This document shows, in pieces, positions 8,654 to 17,540 of a DNA stretch of 64,000 nt (within the stretch, counting starts at the first letter, position 1; the number at the start of each line of letters is the position of its first letter). A program made the translations under genes and the position numbers. Where the stretch lies: positions 1,302,001-1,366,000 of the forward strand of contig OZ242297.1 in the NCBI GenBank assembly GCA_965207755.1, given 5' to 3'. Under the pieces are notes generated by a model that was not told where the DNA came from, ran no database searches, and worked only from the letters and a program-made list of their open reading frames with translations. The stretch is from Aldehydirespirator sp028819505 (lineage in GTDB: Bacteria; Actinomycetota; Acidimicrobiia; Acidimicrobiales; Aldehydirespiratoraceae).

Positions 8654-10104
8654 GGGGCGAGAGCCTCCCCGGACTCGTCGTCCGCGGTGGCCACCGGCAG
8701 TTCGACGACGAAGCGGGCGCCCCGGGTCGCGTTCGGGCGGTCCTCCACCCAGACCCGGCCGCCGTGCAGTCCCACGTGCTCGGCCACCAGGGCCAGACCC
8801 AGGCCCGACCCCGAGTCCTTGCCCCGCCGCCCCCCGGCACGGCCGCGGTGGAAGCGGTCGAAGATCAGCGCGCGCTCCGCGGGGACCACTCCCGGTCCGT
8901 TGTCCTCAACACCGAGACGCACCAGGCCGTCGTGGCGGTCGAGTCTCACCCGCACCTCGCCGTCGCCGTACTTGGAGGCGTTCTCGACCAGGTTCGACAC
9001 CACCCGGCCGAGGCGGCGCTTGTCGGCCGGCAGCACGGTGGCCTCCATGCCGGGGGCGGCCTCGAAATCGACCACCGCGGTCGAGTCGAGCCCGAACTGG
9101 AAGATGGCGTGCTGGACGAACTCGACGATGTGTACATCCTCGGCCTCCAGGTCGGCGGTGCCCACGTCGTAGCGGTTGATCTCCAGCAGATCCTCCACCA
9201 GCCGCCGGAACCGGGAGATGTCGTCGCTGAGCAGGTCCAGGGCGGTGCGGCCCCGCTCGCCCAACTCGTCGGCCATGTTGTAGAGAACCTCCACCGAGGC
9301 CGTCAGGGTCATCAGCGGGGACCGCAGCTCGTGGCTGACCTCCGACGCGAAGCGGGCGTCCCGTGCGATCCTCTCCTCGAGGGCCCGGGCCATCTTGTTG
9401 AACGAGTCGGTCAACGAGGCCAGGTCGGCGTCGTCGGGCGGCGTCAGCCGGGTGTCCAGCGCGCCCGCGGCCAGGGCCTCGGCCGCGGTCCGCACCTTGA
9501 CCAGCGGGTTGAGCATCCGGCCCGCGGCCCACCAGCCGACGGCCGCCGCGAAGACGGTGGTGACCGCGGCCACGCCGAAGAGGATGAAGGCCAGCGTGTC
9601 CAGCGTGTCCTCGATGTCGTCGAGGGGGGCCGCCTCGAAGTAGATGGCGTCGGCCGGGGGAGCGGGGATGGGGACGGCGGAGATGATGGCGGCCCTCGAG
9701 CCGATCGTGGTGCGCATCCGCGCCGGCGTCCCCGACTCGACCAGCCCCAGCAGCGAGGCGGGGACCGTCTCCCGATTGAACACCAGGGGGTCGGCCGAGG
9801 TCCACTCGTCGCCGACCCGCAGCAGCGGGAACGTGCCCGAGGTCTGCCTCAGCCGCTCGACGATGGCCCGGCGGCCCTCGTCGTCGGTCTCGGCGGTGAG
9901 CTCGTTGCGCACCCGCCGGCCGTTGTTGGCGAACACCGAGAAGGCGGTCTCGTCGCGCTCCTCCAGGAGGTTCTGGCGGGTCAGGGCCAGGGTGGCGAAC
10001 GAGATGGTGGAGGCCAGCAGCAGTCCGCCGACGGCGAAGGCGGAGGTGATGCGGCGGCGCAGTCCCCGCCTGACGAAGAGGGGCAGGAACGTCGGGCGCC
10101 GCAC
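8650..10104 (-). CDS. mtrB: Two-component sensor histidine kinase MtrB
   Basis: Membrane sensor kinase that controls MtrA; in relatives the pair regulates cell wall remodelling, division and osmotic response. Residues about 19-41 form TM1, an extracellular domain of about 130 residues follows, and TM2 is at about 171-193. A HAMP region leads to the H-box SHELRSPL, with phospho-acceptor His258. The catalytic domain has N box VSNLVENASKYG, G1 DNGPGV, F box and GSGLGLALVAEHVGLHGG. Start GTG 10104. Between mtrA and mtrB there is a copy of the interspersed repeat, an unusual break in this operon. Length 484 fits. Confidence 0.94.
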   Translation of the reverse strand: MRRPTFLPLFVRRGLRRRITSAFAVGGLLLASTISFATLALTRQNLLEERDETAFSVFANNGRRVRNELTAETDDEGRRAIVERLRQTSGTFPLLRVGDEWTSADPLVFNRETVPASLLGLVESGTPARMRTTIGSRAAIISAVPIPAPPADAIYFEAAPLDDIEDTLDTLAFILFGVAAVTTVFAAAVGWWAAGRMLNPLVKVRTAAEALAAGALDTRLTPPDDADLASLTDSFNKMARALEERIARDARFASEVSHELRSPLMTLTASVEVLYNMADELGERGRTALDLLSDDISRFRRLVEDLLEINRYDVGTADLEAEDVHIVEFVQHAIFQFGLDSTAVVDFEAAPGMEATVLPADKRRLGRVVSNLVENASKYGDGEVRVRLDRHDGLVRLGVEDNGPGVVPAERALIFDRFHRGRAGGRRGKDSGSGLGLALVAEHVGLHGGRVWVEDRPNATRGARFVVELPVATADDESGEALAP

Positions 10105-10119
10105 GCTGTGCCCCTACGT

Positions 10120-10214
10120 CCGCTCTTGTTCGCTGCGCTCGCGGGCCGCTCGGGCCACGGCCTCGCTCAGCGTCTCACGGATCATGATCATCGTCGGCGC
10201 TCCGCTCGGCCTCT
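10120..10214 (-). repeat. Interspersed ~95-bp repeat, copy 3 (mtrA-mtrB junction)
   Basis: Minus-strand copy. The tag, AGAGGCCGAGCGG on the coding strand (10202-10214), overlaps the mtrA stop, as at trpD. The core (10120-10171) matches the copies at 3716 and 45570 closely, with TTGTTCGCTGCGCTCGCGGG on the plus strand. Confidence 0.88.
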
Positions 10215-10893
10215 ACGGCTGGAGCTTGTAGCCGAGGCCGCGCACGGTCACGACGTGGCGCGGGTTGGCCGGGTCGGGCTCGATCTTGGTCCGGAGCCTG
10301 CGCACGTGGACATCGACCAGCCTGCCGTCGCCGAAGTATCCGAGGCCCCACACCCGTTCCAGCAGCACCTCCCTGCTGAAGATGCGTCCGGGGGTCGACG
10401 CCAACTCCACGAGCAGCCGGAACTCGGTCTTGGTGAGGTGGGCCTCGGCGCCGGACACCCGAACCACTCCCTCGTCGGGGAGGATCTGCAGGTCGTTGAA
10501 GACGATCTCGCTGCTGCCGTCGTCGGAGGACCGCGCTCGCCGCAGCAGAGCCCTGATGCGGGCCGAGAGCTCCTTGGGGGCGAACGGCTTGGTGAGGTAG
10601 TCGTCGGCGCCGGCTTCGAGGCCCGCCACCACGTCGTGAGTGTCGGAGCGGGCCGTGATCATCACGATGGGGACATCGCTCGACTTGCGTATGGCCCGGC
10701 AGATGTCGAACCCGTCGATCCCCGGCAGCATGATGTCGACCAGGACCACGTCGGCGGGCGCCTGGTCGAAGGCGACGAGAGCCTCCTCGCCGGAGGCGAC
10801 CTCGTCCACCTCCCAGCCCTCGTCCTCGAGCGCCAGCCGGAGCGCGGTGCGGATGCGCTCGTCGTCCTCCACGGTGAGGATACGGGTGGTCAC
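10213..10893 (-). CDS. mtrA: Response regulator MtrA, OmpR family
   Basis: DNA-binding partner of MtrB. Receiver domain: acidic pair VEDDE (residues 8-12), phosphorylated Asp53 in LVDIMLPG, the Thr in MITARSD, and Lys in TKPF near 102. A winged-helix domain follows (LTKTEFRLLVELASTPGRIFSR, WGLGYFGDGRLVDVHVRRLR). Length 226 matches MtrA of other Actinobacteria. I chose GTG 10893 (MTTRILTVEDD) because homology starts there; an upstream start would read through a duplicated junction. The mini-ORF in that junction ends on a TGA overlapping this GTG. Confidence 0.95.
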   Translation of the reverse strand: MTTRILTVEDDERIRTALRLALEDEGWEVDEVASGEEALVAFDQAPADVVLVDIMLPGIDGFDICRAIRKSSDVPIVMITARSDTHDVVAGLEAGADDYLTKPFAPKELSARIRALLRRARSSDDGSSEIVFNDLQILPDEGVVRVSGAEAHLTKTEFRLLVELASTPGRIFSREVLLERVWGLGYFGDGRLVDVHVRRLRTKIEPDPANPRHVVTVRGLGYKLQP

Positions 10894-10997
10894 CGGCCCC
10901 GACCCTTCCAGGATTCCCCGACAGGATTCGAGGATGCCCATCGGCTCGCCCGCCCCGGAGTGGTCACGGGCCCCGACCCCTCCAGCGCTCCCCGACC
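10888..10997 (-). repeat. 74-bp direct duplication at the mtrA start with a 25-codon relay ORF
   Basis: A segment beginning GGTCACCGGCCCCGACC (plus strand, 10888) recurs at 10962 with a few changes, including the shared TCCCCGAC end. On the minus strand the upstream membrane-protein gene stops at 10964 on GTGA. From that GTG an ORF of 25 codons runs MTTPGR...WKGRGR and stops on the GTGA of mtrA. Its start copies that of mtrA (MTT) and its end copies that of the upstream gene (W-R/K-GRG). Confidence 0.9.
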
Positions 10998-11281
10998 GGC
11001 GGGCCGGCCGCGCCCCGGGGCTGCTGGGCCCGCCACTCGGCGGCCGCCCTGAGCGTCAGCACGGCCACGACGCCGGTTCCCGTCGCCGCGCCGACCGCGG
11101 CGACCAGCCCGACCAGGCCGGCGGTGGCGGTGCAGCCGCCGTAGCAGCCGAGATCCGTCACCGCGAAGCCGATCAGGCCTCCGCACACCCCGGCCACGAT
11201 GATGGCCGAGAACGCCAGCACCCGGGCCAGGAGCGAGGGCGACGAGTCGGGCGGCACGGTGCCGCGCTGGTCCAGCACCAC
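10964..11281 (-). CDS. Small two-helix membrane protein upstream of mtrA
   Basis: I do not recognise a family. The 105-residue frame has two hydrophobic segments: LLARVLAFSAIIVAGVCGGL, and ATAGLVGLVAAVGAATGTGV followed by VAVLTL. Between them lies DLGCYGGC with two cysteines. The tail is hydrophilic and Pro/Arg-rich. Start is GTG 11281 or 11278. It was originally joined to mtrA by a 4-nt GTGA overlap, now separated by the 74-bp duplication, so it is probably expressed with the mtrA operon. Confidence 0.65.
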   Translation of the reverse strand: MVLDQRGTVPPDSSPSLLARVLAFSAIIVAGVCGGLIGFAVTDLGCYGGCTATAGLVGLVAAVGAATGTGVVAVLTLRAAAEWRAQQPRGAAGPPVGERWRGRGP

Positions 11282-11300
11282 CCGAATCCTACCCGGGCCC

Positions 11301-11482
11301 CGGCAACGCCCGTGAGGGCTGCGCTGCCGCCGAGGTCCGACGTGCTGCTCGGGATGCACGGCACCTCCATCGCCGCCCACTGACCGGCAGCACCCCCGAC
11401 AGCCGAGGTCCGACGTGCTGCTCGGGATGCACGGCACCCCTATCGCCGGCAACGCCCGTGAGGGCTGCGCTGCCGCCGAGGT
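11301..11482. repeat. 73-bp direct repeats in the 270-bp gap before dinB
   Basis: CGAGGTCCGACGTGCTGCTC starts at 11333 and again at 11406; CGGCAACGCCCGTGAGGGCT starts at 11301 and again at 11447 (146 bp, twice 73). The gap 11282-11553 between the divergent membrane protein and dinB holds nothing else I can support; no clear promoter or LexA-type box was seen. Confidence 0.9.
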
Positions 11483-11553
11483 AGGCCCCGCCGAATTCAT
11501 GTCGCTGGGCGCTGGCACACTGGTGCGATGCGTGGCGGGGTGCGCGGCGGCTC

Positions 11554-12843
11554 GTGACCGCGGAGATCAGGGGGCGTCCGCCCGACGGGACGGTCGGGTT
11601 CCTCCATGTGGACATGGACGCCTTCTACGCCGCGGTCGAGATCCGGCGCCGTCCCGAACTGCGGGGGAAGCCGGTAGTCGTGGGCGGCACCGGCAGCCGG
11701 GGAGTGGTGGCCGCGGCCAGCTACGAGGCCCGGGTCTTCGGCATCCACTCCGCCATGCCGTCGGTCCGGGCCCGCCGGCTGTGCCCGCAAGCCGTTATCC
11801 TGCCCGGTGACCATTCCCACTACGGCGAGGTCTCCGAGCGGGTGATGGCCGTCCTCGCCGACGTGACCCCTCTGGTTGAGCCTCTGTCCCTGGACGAGGC
11901 CTTCCTGGACGTGCGGGGCGCGGCCAGGCTGTTGGGCCCTGCCCCCGAACTGGCCGTCCGGATCCGCGGCCGGATCCTGGAACAGGAGCAGCTCGCCTGC
12001 TCGGTGGGAGCGGCCTCCACCAAGTTCATGGCCAAGCTGGCCACCGAGCGGGCCAAGCCCCGCGTCGGACCATCCGGCGTTGTGCGGGGCTCGGGAGTTC
12101 ACGTCGTGGAGGCCGGCACCGAACTCGACTTCCTGCATCCGCTGCCGGCCACCGCGCTGTTCGGGGTGGGCCCGGCCACGTCGCGGCGCTTGCGGAGGCT
12201 CGGCGTCGAGACGGTCGGCGATCTGGCCTCCATGCCGGAGACCTCGCTCGCGGCCGCGCTGGGCACGGCCGCCGGCCGCCAGCTCCATCGCTTGGCCAAC
12301 GGGATCGACGACCGGCCGGTGGTGGTCGACCGGCTGCCCAAGTCGATCAGCCACGAGGAGACGTTCGCCCGGGACCTGCGCTCGCACGCGGCGCTCGAGG
12401 CGGAGGCGGCCCGCATGGGCGACGCCGTGGCGCGGCGCCTGCGTGAGTCCGGCCTCGTGGCCCGCACCGTCGTGCTGAAGGTGCGCTTCGGCGACTTCGA
12501 GACCATCACCCGCTCGACGACGCTGCCCGACCCCACCGACAGCGCACGCGAGGTCGTGGCCGCCGCCCGCGGCCTGCTCGCCGGCGTCGACGTCGCGCCC
12601 GGCGTGCGCTTGCTGGGCGTGGGCGCCTCCGGACTGGTCGAGAACTCCGCCCGGCAACTGTCCCTCACCGGCGGCGACCGGGCCCACGACGCCGCCCAGC
12701 GGGTGACCGACCAGATACGGGACCGTTTCGGCGCGTCCTCGATCGGCCCGGCGGCCGCCGTCCGCGGCGAAAGGGGCCTGCGGTCGCCCCTGGACCCGGA
12801 TCAGCGCTGGGGGCCCGACGCCGTAGACCCGCAATCCGGCTGA
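11554..12843 (+). CDS. dinB: DNA polymerase IV, Y family
   Basis: Error-prone translesion polymerase. FLHVDMDAFYAAVEIRRRPEL (residues 16-36) carries the first catalytic Asp pair and the steric-gate region. VVAAASYEARVFGIHSAMPS and PLSLDEAFLDVRG (about 113-125) supply the other catalytic acids. GVGPATSRRLRRLGVETVGDL is the helix-hairpin-helix of the thumb, and the little-finger domain follows. There is no evident beta-clamp motif at the C-terminus, which instead ends in a Pro/Asp-rich tail. Start GTG 11554. It stands alone downstream of repeated DNA. Confidence 0.95.
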   Translation: MTAEIRGRPPDGTVGFLHVDMDAFYAAVEIRRRPELRGKPVVVGGTGSRGVVAAASYEARVFGIHSAMPSVRARRLCPQAVILPGDHSHYGEVSERVMAVLADVTPLVEPLSLDEAFLDVRGAARLLGPAPELAVRIRGRILEQEQLACSVGAASTKFMAKLATERAKPRVGPSGVVRGSGVHVVEAGTELDFLHPLPATALFGVGPATSRRLRRLGVETVGDLASMPETSLAAALGTAAGRQLHRLANGIDDRPVVVDRLPKSISHEETFARDLRSHAALEAEAARMGDAVARRLRESGLVARTVVLKVRFGDFETITRSTTLPDPTDSAREVVAAARGLLAGVDVAPGVRLLGVGASGLVENSARQLSLTGGDRAHDAAQRVTDQIRDRFGASSIGPAAAVRGERGLRSPLDPDQRWGPDAVDPQSG

Positions 12844-12859
12844 AGCCCGGAGAAACGGC

Positions 12860-12890
12860 TTGACGCGCCGCAGTCGAATCCGGCTATCGT
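12860..12890 (+). promoter_or_regulatory. Probable sigma-70 promoter of the DUF3040 gene
   Basis: TTGACG at 12860-12865 is a near-perfect -35 box. TATCGT at 12885-12890 fits the TAnnnT -10 pattern of Actinobacteria. The 19-bp spacing is slightly long; a shifted -10 at 12883 would give 17 bp. Confidence 0.5.
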
Positions 12891-12943
12891 CAACTCAGAC
12901 ATGCATGGCTGCTGCACATGCCAGCGGTGCCGGAGGTGATGGC

Positions 12944-13330
12944 GTGCCGTTGTCGGAGGACGAACAGCGCATCCTCAGTGAGATCGAGTCGCATCTCTAC
13001 GAGAGCGACCCCGAACTGGCTCGCGAGGTGGCCGAGACCACCGTCTACACCCACGCGTTCCGCAACATCAAGTGGGCCGCGCTCGGCCTCCTGGCCGGGG
13101 TGGTGCTCATGGTGTGGCTGCTGTCCACATCGTTCCTGCTGTCGTTCGGCGGCTTCCTGGTGATGCTCCTGTCGCTGCTGTTCCTGGAGCGCAACGCCCG
13201 CCGGGCCGGAAAAGCCGGGCTCGGCCAGATGACGGAGTCCATGAGGGGCGGTCGGCTGCGTCACGTGGTGGGCGGCGCCGGCGCACGGATGAGGGACCGC
13301 TACGACCGCGACAACCGCGACGGCGACTGA
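12944..13330 (+). CDS. DUF3040 membrane protein
   Basis: Conserved actinobacterial protein of unknown function. It opens VPLSEDEQRILSEIESHLY, the defining DUF3040 motif. Two adjacent hydrophobic segments follow (WAALGLLAGVVLMVWLLS and FLLSFGGFLVMLLSLLFL), then a basic cytoplasmic tail rich in Arg and Asp. I chose GTG 12944 over ATG 12905 because GGAGG lies at 12931-12935 with good spacing and the family normally begins at the PLSE motif. Length 128 is typical. A likely promoter lies directly upstream, so it is probably monocistronic. Confidence 0.88.
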   Translation: MPLSEDEQRILSEIESHLYESDPELAREVAETTVYTHAFRNIKWAALGLLAGVVLMVWLLSTSFLLSFGGFLVMLLSLLFLERNARRAGKAGLGQMTESMRGGRLRHVVGGAGARMRDRYDRDNRDGD

Positions 13331-13344
13331 CCCCGCTCGGCCGC

Positions 13345-13505
13345 TCAGCGCCGCCGGCGCCGCGTGAAGCGAGCTGACGGGATCACGCTCAGCAGGGCGT
13401 CCACATCCTCGCCGCTCAGGGCCGCGTGAAGAGAGCTGACGGGATCACGCTCAGCAGGGCGTCGACATCCGCGCATCTCAGCGCCGTCGGCGCCGCGTGA
13501 AGAGA
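13345..13505 (-). repeat. Imperfect direct repeats copying the 3' end of the transglutaminase gene
   Basis: The segment GCCGCGTGAAGAGAGCTGAC (plus strand) and variants occur at 13359, 13421 and 13492, offsets 62 and 71 bp. The copy at 13492 is the true gene end (coding FTRRRRR, stop). The others lie in the gap between that gene and the convergent DUF3040 gene. Confidence 0.88.
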
Positions 13506-16123
13506 GCCGACGGGTCGAAGGCCGCCGTCAGCCGGCTCGACATGCTCGTCCGGCGACGGCACGCGGCGACCACCCGCGACCCGAGGACCCCGGCGCGGGC
13601 CGCCATCGACGCGGAGGTGTCGGGGGCGTAGCGCCCATGGGTGGCCAGGGCCGCAAGCTCGGAGACGGGGCCCACCTCTCCGCCGGCCGACGCCACCCGC
13701 CGGGCCAGCTCGAGGGGCGTCTCGAACGTCCTGGGGGCGAGGCCCGCCAATGCCAGGGCGTCGAGCGCGTCGCCCCACCACTCCTCGATCAGGCCGGCCG
13801 GGTCGTCGGCCAGCCGGGCTCGGGCCCGGCGGCGGTCCAGGCGGCGCAGCACCGGCACCGCCCCCAGCGTCAGCGCCGCCGCGGCCAGCGCCAGGACGGC
13901 CACCGCCACCAGGCGCGGCACCCCTTGCCCGAAGGGGCCGGCGGAGTCGCCGGCCCCGGCCGACCGTTCGGCCGCGTCCGATCCGGGGGCCGCGTCCTGT
14001 TCGGGCGGGCTCCTCAACCCCGCGAAGCCGGACCCGGCCCCTTCGCCGGATGTCTCCGACGGCGCGGCGCCGGGCTGCGGGGCGCTCAACTCCCCGGACG
14101 GTCGGACGCCGGCCTGATTGGCGACATGGCCGGTGACCGCGAAGTCGCCGGGGGCGCCCCGGCCCGGGGTCGGCTCGAAACGGACCCAGCCGGTGCCCGC
14201 GAAGTAGACCTCCGGCCAGGCGTGGGCATGCTCGCCCCGTACGACGTAGGCCCCCTGCTCGCCCCGCGCCGGGTCCCACTCCCCCCATGTGAAGCCGACC
14301 GCCACCCGGGCCGGCAGGCCGACGCTGCGGGCCATCGCCGCGTAGGCCGTCGCGAACTGCTGGCAGTAGCCGGCGCGGACGTCGAACAGGAACTCCTCGA
14401 GGCTGCCGGTGCCGTGGGCCGAGTACACCTGCAGGTCGTACCGGAACCCGCCGTCCAGCCGGAAGTAGTCCTGCAGCAGCACGGCCCGGTGGTAGTCCGA
14501 ACGGCTGCCCGCCGTGACCCGCCGCGCCTCTTCGAGCACGACCCGGCGTGCATCGTCGGGGAGCCGCGTGTTGAAGGCCAGGAAGTCGGGGTCGAGAGCC
14601 GACGTGCCGACGTCGCGGAGCCGGTCAGGGTCGGAGATCGCGGGAACCACCGACTCCACCGAGTAGGTGAAGCGGGCGGGGCCGCTCAGTGCGTCCGGCC
14701 GTGCCTTTATCAACGAGCCCGAGGCGGTCTCGTACTCCAGGCCCACCCCGCCGTCGTCGATGACCCGCCGCGGCTCGAACGCCACCGGCAGGTAGGAGTT
14801 GCCCAGTCCCGACAGCGACACCGTCTGGACGATGGCCGCTCCGGCCGTCGCCGGATCGATCGTGCCCTCCAGAGGTCCGGCGGCGTCTTCGTAGTCTGAG
14901 CTGGCCCCCCAACCGTTCCCGTCGAACACGTCGAGCGACGTGAGCCTCCAGTACTGGCGCTCGCCTTGGAGCACCTCCACCGTGAACAGCTCGCGATCGG
15001 ACAGCCCGACCAGGCGGCTGCGAACCTGGACCAGCGGGCTGACGAGAACCCTCGGACCGTCCGGATCCCCGGCGGAGCCGGACGTCGATCCGGCAGCCGC
15101 CGACCGCGACTCGAAGTCGGCCCACGGCTCGGGCTGCGGGCTTGGACGGTCGACCCACGGCGCGGCGTCGGTCACTTCGAACTCGGCCAGATCGACCCAC
15201 GGCGCCGCGCTCGCTCCGGGAAGGCGGGGGCCGGCGACGGCGCCGGACACCACGGCCAGCATCAGCGTCGCGGCCCCGGCCCGGGCCATGGACAGCGTGC
15301 CCCGTCCCGGCCTGGGCTCGACCCACGCATCGACCCGGCGGTTGCGCAGCCAGAGGGCCACCATGGCGGCGCCGACCGCCCCGCTGAAGAGCGCTCCGTG
15401 CCTCACCGCCCCGTCGCCTGTGCCGGCCGCCACAGTGAACCCGTACACCGCCGAGGCCGGAACGACGGCCAGGACCGGCCGCGAACGGGCAGGAGCGCGA
15501 CGCGCAGGAACGGCGCCGTCGCCGCGCTTGCTCGCTGCGCTCACGGGCCGCTCGGGCCACGGCGCCGCCCGTACGGCCCGGGCCGGACCGCCGACCGGTG
15601 GACCGACCGGCCCGCCGATCGGTCCGCTGATTCGCCCGTCCTCAGGGACCGCGGCGCCCATGCGGAAGGCGGCCGTGTCGGCCAGGAAGGCGGCGGCCGA
15701 CAGCGCCGCGGAGGCGGTCAGGACCAGGCCCGGCACCGGCACGACCGGCGCCGGCGAGGCGTTGACCACGCTCCAGGCATCCACCAGGTGATCGCGCGCC
15801 GCGCCGGCAGTGTCGACGGTGGGCAGCACCAGCCAGGCCGTGTCGGGATAGAGCAGCACGGTGGCCGTCACCGCCAGACCGGCGCCGCAGACCAACGCGG
15901 CCGCCGGCGCCGGCAACCGGGCGCGCCGGGCCGCGGCCGCGACCACGTGAGCCACGACCGCGAGCGCAAGGACGTCGGAGAGGAAGGATCCGTCGCTGAA
16001 CAGCCGCGACATGCCGGCCCCGACGACGACCGTCACCGACACCAGCGCAGCCTCCGACAACCAGTCGCAGGCCGCGCCGCGGGCGCCGCCCGTCCCGCCC
16101 GACGTCGGCCTCTCAGGGCTCAT
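13478..16123 (-). CDS. Transglutaminase-like membrane protein (DUF3488-transglutaminase core)
   Basis: Large membrane protein of a type usually encoded with MoxR and DUF58; substrate unknown. The N-terminal third has several membrane helices. A periplasmic transglutaminase core follows, with catalytic Cys in RAGYCQQFATAYAAMARSVG (about residue 583), His in GEHAHAWPEVYF (about 632) and the Asp-equivalent region GWVRFEPTPG. One more membrane helix (VAVAVLALAAAALTLGAVPV) and a cytoplasmic DUF4129-like tail close it. I chose ATG 16123, which overlaps the DUF58 stop (ATGA). Residues about 187-198 (WPERPVSAASKR) are encoded by a copy of the interspersed repeat core. Length 881. Confidence 0.92.
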   Translation of the reverse strand: MSPERPTSGGTGGARGAACDWLSEAALVSVTVVVGAGMSRLFSDGSFLSDVLALAVVAHVVAAAARRARLPAPAAALVCGAGLAVTATVLLYPDTAWLVLPTVDTAGAARDHLVDAWSVVNASPAPVVPVPGLVLTASAALSAAAFLADTAAFRMGAAVPEDGRISGPIGGPVGPPVGGPARAVRAAPWPERPVSAASKRGDGAVPARRAPARSRPVLAVVPASAVYGFTVAAGTGDGAVRHGALFSGAVGAAMVALWLRNRRVDAWVEPRPGRGTLSMARAGAATLMLAVVSGAVAGPRLPGASAAPWVDLAEFEVTDAAPWVDRPSPQPEPWADFESRSAAAGSTSGSAGDPDGPRVLVSPLVQVRSRLVGLSDRELFTVEVLQGERQYWRLTSLDVFDGNGWGASSDYEDAAGPLEGTIDPATAGAAIVQTVSLSGLGNSYLPVAFEPRRVIDDGGVGLEYETASGSLIKARPDALSGPARFTYSVESVVPAISDPDRLRDVGTSALDPDFLAFNTRLPDDARRVVLEEARRVTAGSRSDYHRAVLLQDYFRLDGGFRYDLQVYSAHGTGSLEEFLFDVRAGYCQQFATAYAAMARSVGLPARVAVGFTWGEWDPARGEQGAYVVRGEHAHAWPEVYFAGTGWVRFEPTPGRGAPGDFAVTGHVANQAGVRPSGELSAPQPGAAPSETSGEGAGSGFAGLRSPPEQDAAPGSDAAERSAGAGDSAGPFGQGVPRLVAVAVLALAAAALTLGAVPVLRRLDRRRARARLADDPAGLIEEWWGDALDALALAGLAPRTFETPLELARRVASAGGEVGPVSELAALATHGRYAPDTSASMAARAGVLGSRVVAACRRRTSMSSRLTAAFDPSALFTRRRRR
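15533..15563 (-). repeat. Interspersed repeat core inside the transglutaminase coding region
   Basis: CGCTTGCTCGCTGCGCTCAC followed by GGGCCGCTCGGGCCACGG on the plus strand matches the core at 10120 and 45570. It is in frame within the CDS, without the tag, and codes for a linker between membrane segments. Confidence 0.75.
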
Positions 16124-17295
16124 GGGCGGGCGCCGGCCATGCGGCCCGCCGCTGCGGCCTGCTGCCACAGGCCCGGAAGCTGGCCGGGGCCGGTCAGGTG
16201 TATCCAGCGGCCCTCGAGGTCCGCGGCCGGCGAGGCCGGGCCGCTACGGCCGGCGCCGCAGGTGACGACCAGCGAGGCGCCGAGGCGCCGGGCCAGTTCC
16301 TGGCGGGCGCCCGCGTCGTCGATGGCGGCGCGGGACGCGGTGACCGCCACCACGACGGATGCTCTGTCCGCGGCGGCGGTCTCGATGGTGGGCTGCCCGC
16401 CTTCCAGCACGGCCAGGAACTCCAGTGCCGCGCCGACGTCGTGCCGGTGGGACAGCCGCGGAGTGCCCCGGCCGTCGGTGGTGAGAATCCGGGCCTCGTC
16501 GCCGGAGCGGAGGACCGCGCAGACGATCGACGCGGCCACCGAGGTGGTGTGATCCTGCACCGCGGCGGCGTCGCCGGGTGGACGGGTGTCGATCACGACC
16601 GTCATGCTTCCCGGCCGCGACGGCTCGAACCGGCGCACGACGAGTTCGTCGAGCCGGGCCGTCGAGCGCCAATGGATGTGGCGGAGGTCGTCGCCCTCGA
16701 CGTAGGGGCGCAGGACGTCGAACTCCTCGCTGGTGAGCCCGAGCGGCCGGCGGCGGAACTCGACGGGCAGGGACAGATCCCCGCCGACCGGCAGGCGCGG
16801 CGACGCCAGCCGCTCGATCGGCGGATGCACGATCACGTGCGTGCGGCTCTCGAGGGTGCGTCGCCGGCGGGCCAGCCCCAACGCGTCGCAGTCCTCCACG
16901 CGTGCGGGGCCGATCTCCAGGACGCCGCGGCGTGCCGGCTGAAGGCGATAGCTCCCTGCCGCCGCCGACCCGGCCGGCGCCGGCGCCACACGGAAGCGCA
17001 CATCGTCCGCATCGCTGACCTGCTCGGAGATGAGCACGGTCGGCGACGGCAGGCGGGACCGGTTCTCCACCTCCAGTCGCACGTCCAGCGGCTCGGAGAC
17101 GGCCACCATCGACGACGAGACCCGCCGCCTGACCGACAGCCGGGACGGATGGACCAGGCGCACCGCGAGAGCCGTCACCACCGCGGCGGCGGCCGTGGCC
17201 CCGATGACGTAGAGCTCCAGGATCCCGAGGACCCGCCCGCCGGCGACCGCAGCGACTCCCACCCCCAGCAGCCTCCAACCGACCGGGGTCGGCAT
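16120..17295 (-). CDS. DUF58 family protein (MoxR-associated)
   Basis: Membrane-anchored protein found beside MoxR ATPases, with a vWA-like fold, probably a MoxR client in a chaperone-type complex. Two membrane helices at the N-terminus (about residues 8-45) precede a beta-rich region (RLEVENRSRLPSPTVLI). The DUF58 signature LRPYVEGDDLRHIHWRSTAR is near residues 211-230, followed by DELVVRRFE and VVIDTRPPGD, the first strand of the vWA part. Length 391 is normal. It overlaps the transglutaminase start by 4 nt. Confidence 0.93.
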   Translation of the reverse strand: MPTPVGWRLLGVGVAAVAGGRVLGILELYVIGATAAAAVVTALAVRLVHPSRLSVRRRVSSSMVAVSEPLDVRLEVENRSRLPSPTVLISEQVSDADDVRFRVAPAPAGSAAAGSYRLQPARRGVLEIGPARVEDCDALGLARRRRTLESRTHVIVHPPIERLASPRLPVGGDLSLPVEFRRRPLGLTSEEFDVLRPYVEGDDLRHIHWRSTARLDELVVRRFEPSRPGSMTVVIDTRPPGDAAAVQDHTTSVAASIVCAVLRSGDEARILTTDGRGTPRLSHRHDVGAALEFLAVLEGGQPTIETAAADRASVVVAVTASRAAIDDAGARQELARRLGASLVVTCGAGRSGPASPAADLEGRWIHLTGPGQLPGLWQQAAAAGRMAGARP

Positions 17296-17307
17296 GTCAG
17301 TGTCTCC

Positions 17308-17540
17308 CGCTCTTGTTCGCTGCGCTCACGGGCCGCTCGGGCCCGGGGCCTGCCGCTGTTGTTCGCTGCGCTCGCGGGCGGCTCGGGCGGTGTCTCCCGC
17401 TCTTGTTCGCTGCGCTCACGGGCCGCTCGGGCCCGGGGCCTGCCGCTGTTGTTCGCTGCGCTCGCGGGCCGCTCGGGCCCGGGGCCTCGCTCGGCGTCTC
17501 GCGATGGTGTTCACAGCTGCTCGCTAGCCGCTCGGCCTCA
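17308..17540 (-). repeat. Interspersed repeat, four tandem cores plus tag (moxR-DUF58 junction)
   Basis: The core (CTCTTGTTCGCTGCGCTCAC, then GGGCCGCTCGGGCC) is present four times at about 17309, 17354, 17399 and 17444, a 45-bp period with alternating CTCTTG/CTGTTG. The tag CCGCTCGGCCTCA is at 17528-17540, overlapping the moxR stop. This fills the whole 240-bp gap; no terminator or promoter is apparent. Confidence 0.9.
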
